Assembly (NCBI GenBank): GCA_964511405.1
Contig: CAZEFK010000295.1
Span: forward strand, 1 to 6,805
DNA: 6,805 nucleotides
Direction of reading: 5' to 3'
From: CAZEFK01 sp964511405
GTDB lineage: Bacteria; Pseudomonadota; Alphaproteobacteria; Elsterales; Elsteraceae
Made by a program: the position numbers and the translations under genes. The notes under the pieces are model-generated. The model did no database searches, had not been told where the DNA came from, and saw only the letters and a list, made by a program, of their open reading frames with translations. Below are positions 5,960 through 6,805 of this stretch, piece by piece (position 1 is the first letter of the stretch; the number at the start of each line of letters is the position of its first letter).

Positions 5960-6805
5960 TCAGCCGCCCGCCATCAGCCGGTCCAGATGCATCCGGATAT
6001 GGGCGGCCTCGGCGGCGGTGTTGGCCCGAGCGATCGCCTGGCCGAACGCCTCGCGCGCCTCGCCGGACCGGCCCAGCTGCATCAGCAGGGCGCCGCGGAC
6101 GCCGTGGAAGTGGAAATAGCCGGCCAGGCGGTCGGCCAGCGGCTCGACCAGCGCCAATGCCGCCGCCGGACCTGCGACCTTGGCCACCGCGACCGCACGG
6201 TTGAGCGTGACCACCGGCGACGGCTGCAGCCGCTCCAGCGTCGCATACAGGCGGTCGATCTGGACCCAGTCGGTGTCCGCCGGCCGCGGCGCGCGGGCAT
6301 GGAGCGCGGCGATCGCCGCCTGCACCTGATAGGGGCCGGTCCGGCTGTGGCGCATGGCCTTGTCCAGCAGCGCCAGCCCTTCGGCGATCAAGCCCGGATG
6401 CCACAGGCTGCGGTCCTGGTCGTCCAGCAGCACCACCGCGCCCACGGCGTCGAACCGGGCCGGCGCGCGGGCATGCTGGAGCAGCAGCAGCGCGGCCAGG
6501 CCCATGACCTCGGGCTCGGCGGGAAACAGGCGCAGCAGCAGCCGCGCCAGCCGGATCGCCTCGTCGCACAGCGGCCGCCGCTGATCGGCGGTGTCGGCGG
6601 CCGCCGAATAGCCTTCGTTGAACACCAGATAGATCATGGCCAGGACCGCGCCCAGCCGCTCGGCCCGCTCGACCGCATCAGGCGCCTCGAACGGCACGTC
6701 GGCCCGGGCGATGCGCGCCTTGGCGCGGGTGATGCGCTGCTCCATGGCGCTGTCGCCGACCAGGAAGGCGCGGGCGATCTGCGCCACCGACAAGCCGGAG
6801 ACGAT
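5960..6805 (-). CDS. ECF-type RNA polymerase sigma factor with C-terminal extension (ECF42-like), 5' end outside window
   Basis: This is the last 281 codons of a gene entering from beyond 6805. The frame is open through the window edge, so the apparent TTG start at 6793 is internal. The visible part begins in the sigma-4 helix-turn-helix (GLSVAQIARAFLV, then MEQRITRAKARI), which recognises the -35 box. It continues into a long extension with YLVFNEGYSA, LLDDQDRSLWHPGLIAEGL, GPYQVQAAIAALHA, DTDWVQIDRLY and SPVVTLNRAVAVA. These are hallmarks of the ECF42 group (DUF6596), where the C-terminal part forms TPR-like helices and is needed for activity. Members normally run to about 400 residues, so region 2 and the sigma-3/4 linker lie outside. 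In this group the neighbour upstream is usually a small YCII/DGPF-domain protein. That gene would be beyond the window and cannot be checked here. No anti-sigma gene is seen downstream. Confidence 0.93.
   Translation of the reverse strand: MVSGLSVAQIARAFLVGDSAMEQRITRAKARIARADVPFEAPDAVERAERLGAVLAMIYLVFNEGYSAAADTADQRRPLCDEAIRLARLLLRLFPAEPEVMGLAALLLLQHARAPARFDAVGAVVLLDDQDRSLWHPGLIAEGLALLDKAMRHSRTGPYQVQAAIAALHARAPRPADTDWVQIDRLYATLERLQPSPVVTLNRAVAVAKVAGPAAALALVEPLADRLAGYFHFHGVRGALLMQLGRSGEAREAFGQAIARANTAAEAAHIRMHLDRLMAGG

Overview
The window looks like chromosomal DNA from a high-GC (roughly 70%) Gram-negative bacterium, most likely an alphaproteobacterium of the Rhodospirillales/Azospirillum-like kind. 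The reasons are strong GC at third codon positions, the tail of an RND efflux pump, a PAS_5 (DUF1457-type) protein that is typical of alphaproteobacteria, and GC-rich aldehyde dehydrogenase and quinone oxidoreductase genes. The taxonomic placement is inference. I see no tRNA, rRNA, CRISPR array, transposase or phage gene.

Layout. Positions 1-117 hold the last 38 codons of an RND multidrug-efflux transporter. An AT-rich gap (about 161-230) leads into an unrecognised 342-residue gene (231-1259, +). Its stop codon overlaps a 19-codon antisense stretch that reads like the very C-terminus of a lost aldehyde dehydrogenase (1253-1312, -). A promoter-like TTGCAA-N17-TACAAC at 1387-1415 and a GAGG ribosome site precede an Hsp70-type ATPase that has only the nucleotide-binding domain (1447-2739, +). 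A PAS_5-family protein follows 50 nt downstream (2790-3365, +). The PAS gene ends inside a 45-nt near-perfect hairpin (3336-3380), which lies between it and a convergent aldehyde dehydrogenase (3384-4823, -). A 128-nt divergent intergenic region (4824-4951) then separates the aldehyde dehydrogenase from a PIG3-type NAD(P)H:quinone oxidoreductase (4952-5950, +). This faces, across only 9 nt, the 3' part of an ECF-type sigma factor with a long C-terminal extension (ECF42-like; 5960-6805, -), which is cut off by the window edge.

How the genes may work together. The divergent aldehyde dehydrogenase/quinone oxidoreductase pair could share one control region and deal with reactive carbonyls and quinones. 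The Hsp70-like/PAS pair is probably co-transcribed, but its role is unknown. The rest looks like independent transcription units. I found no convincing new multi-gene system. The features most worth a second look are the unknown 342-aa protein, the NBD-only Hsp70/PAS pair, the coding hairpin terminator and the aldehyde dehydrogenase remnant.
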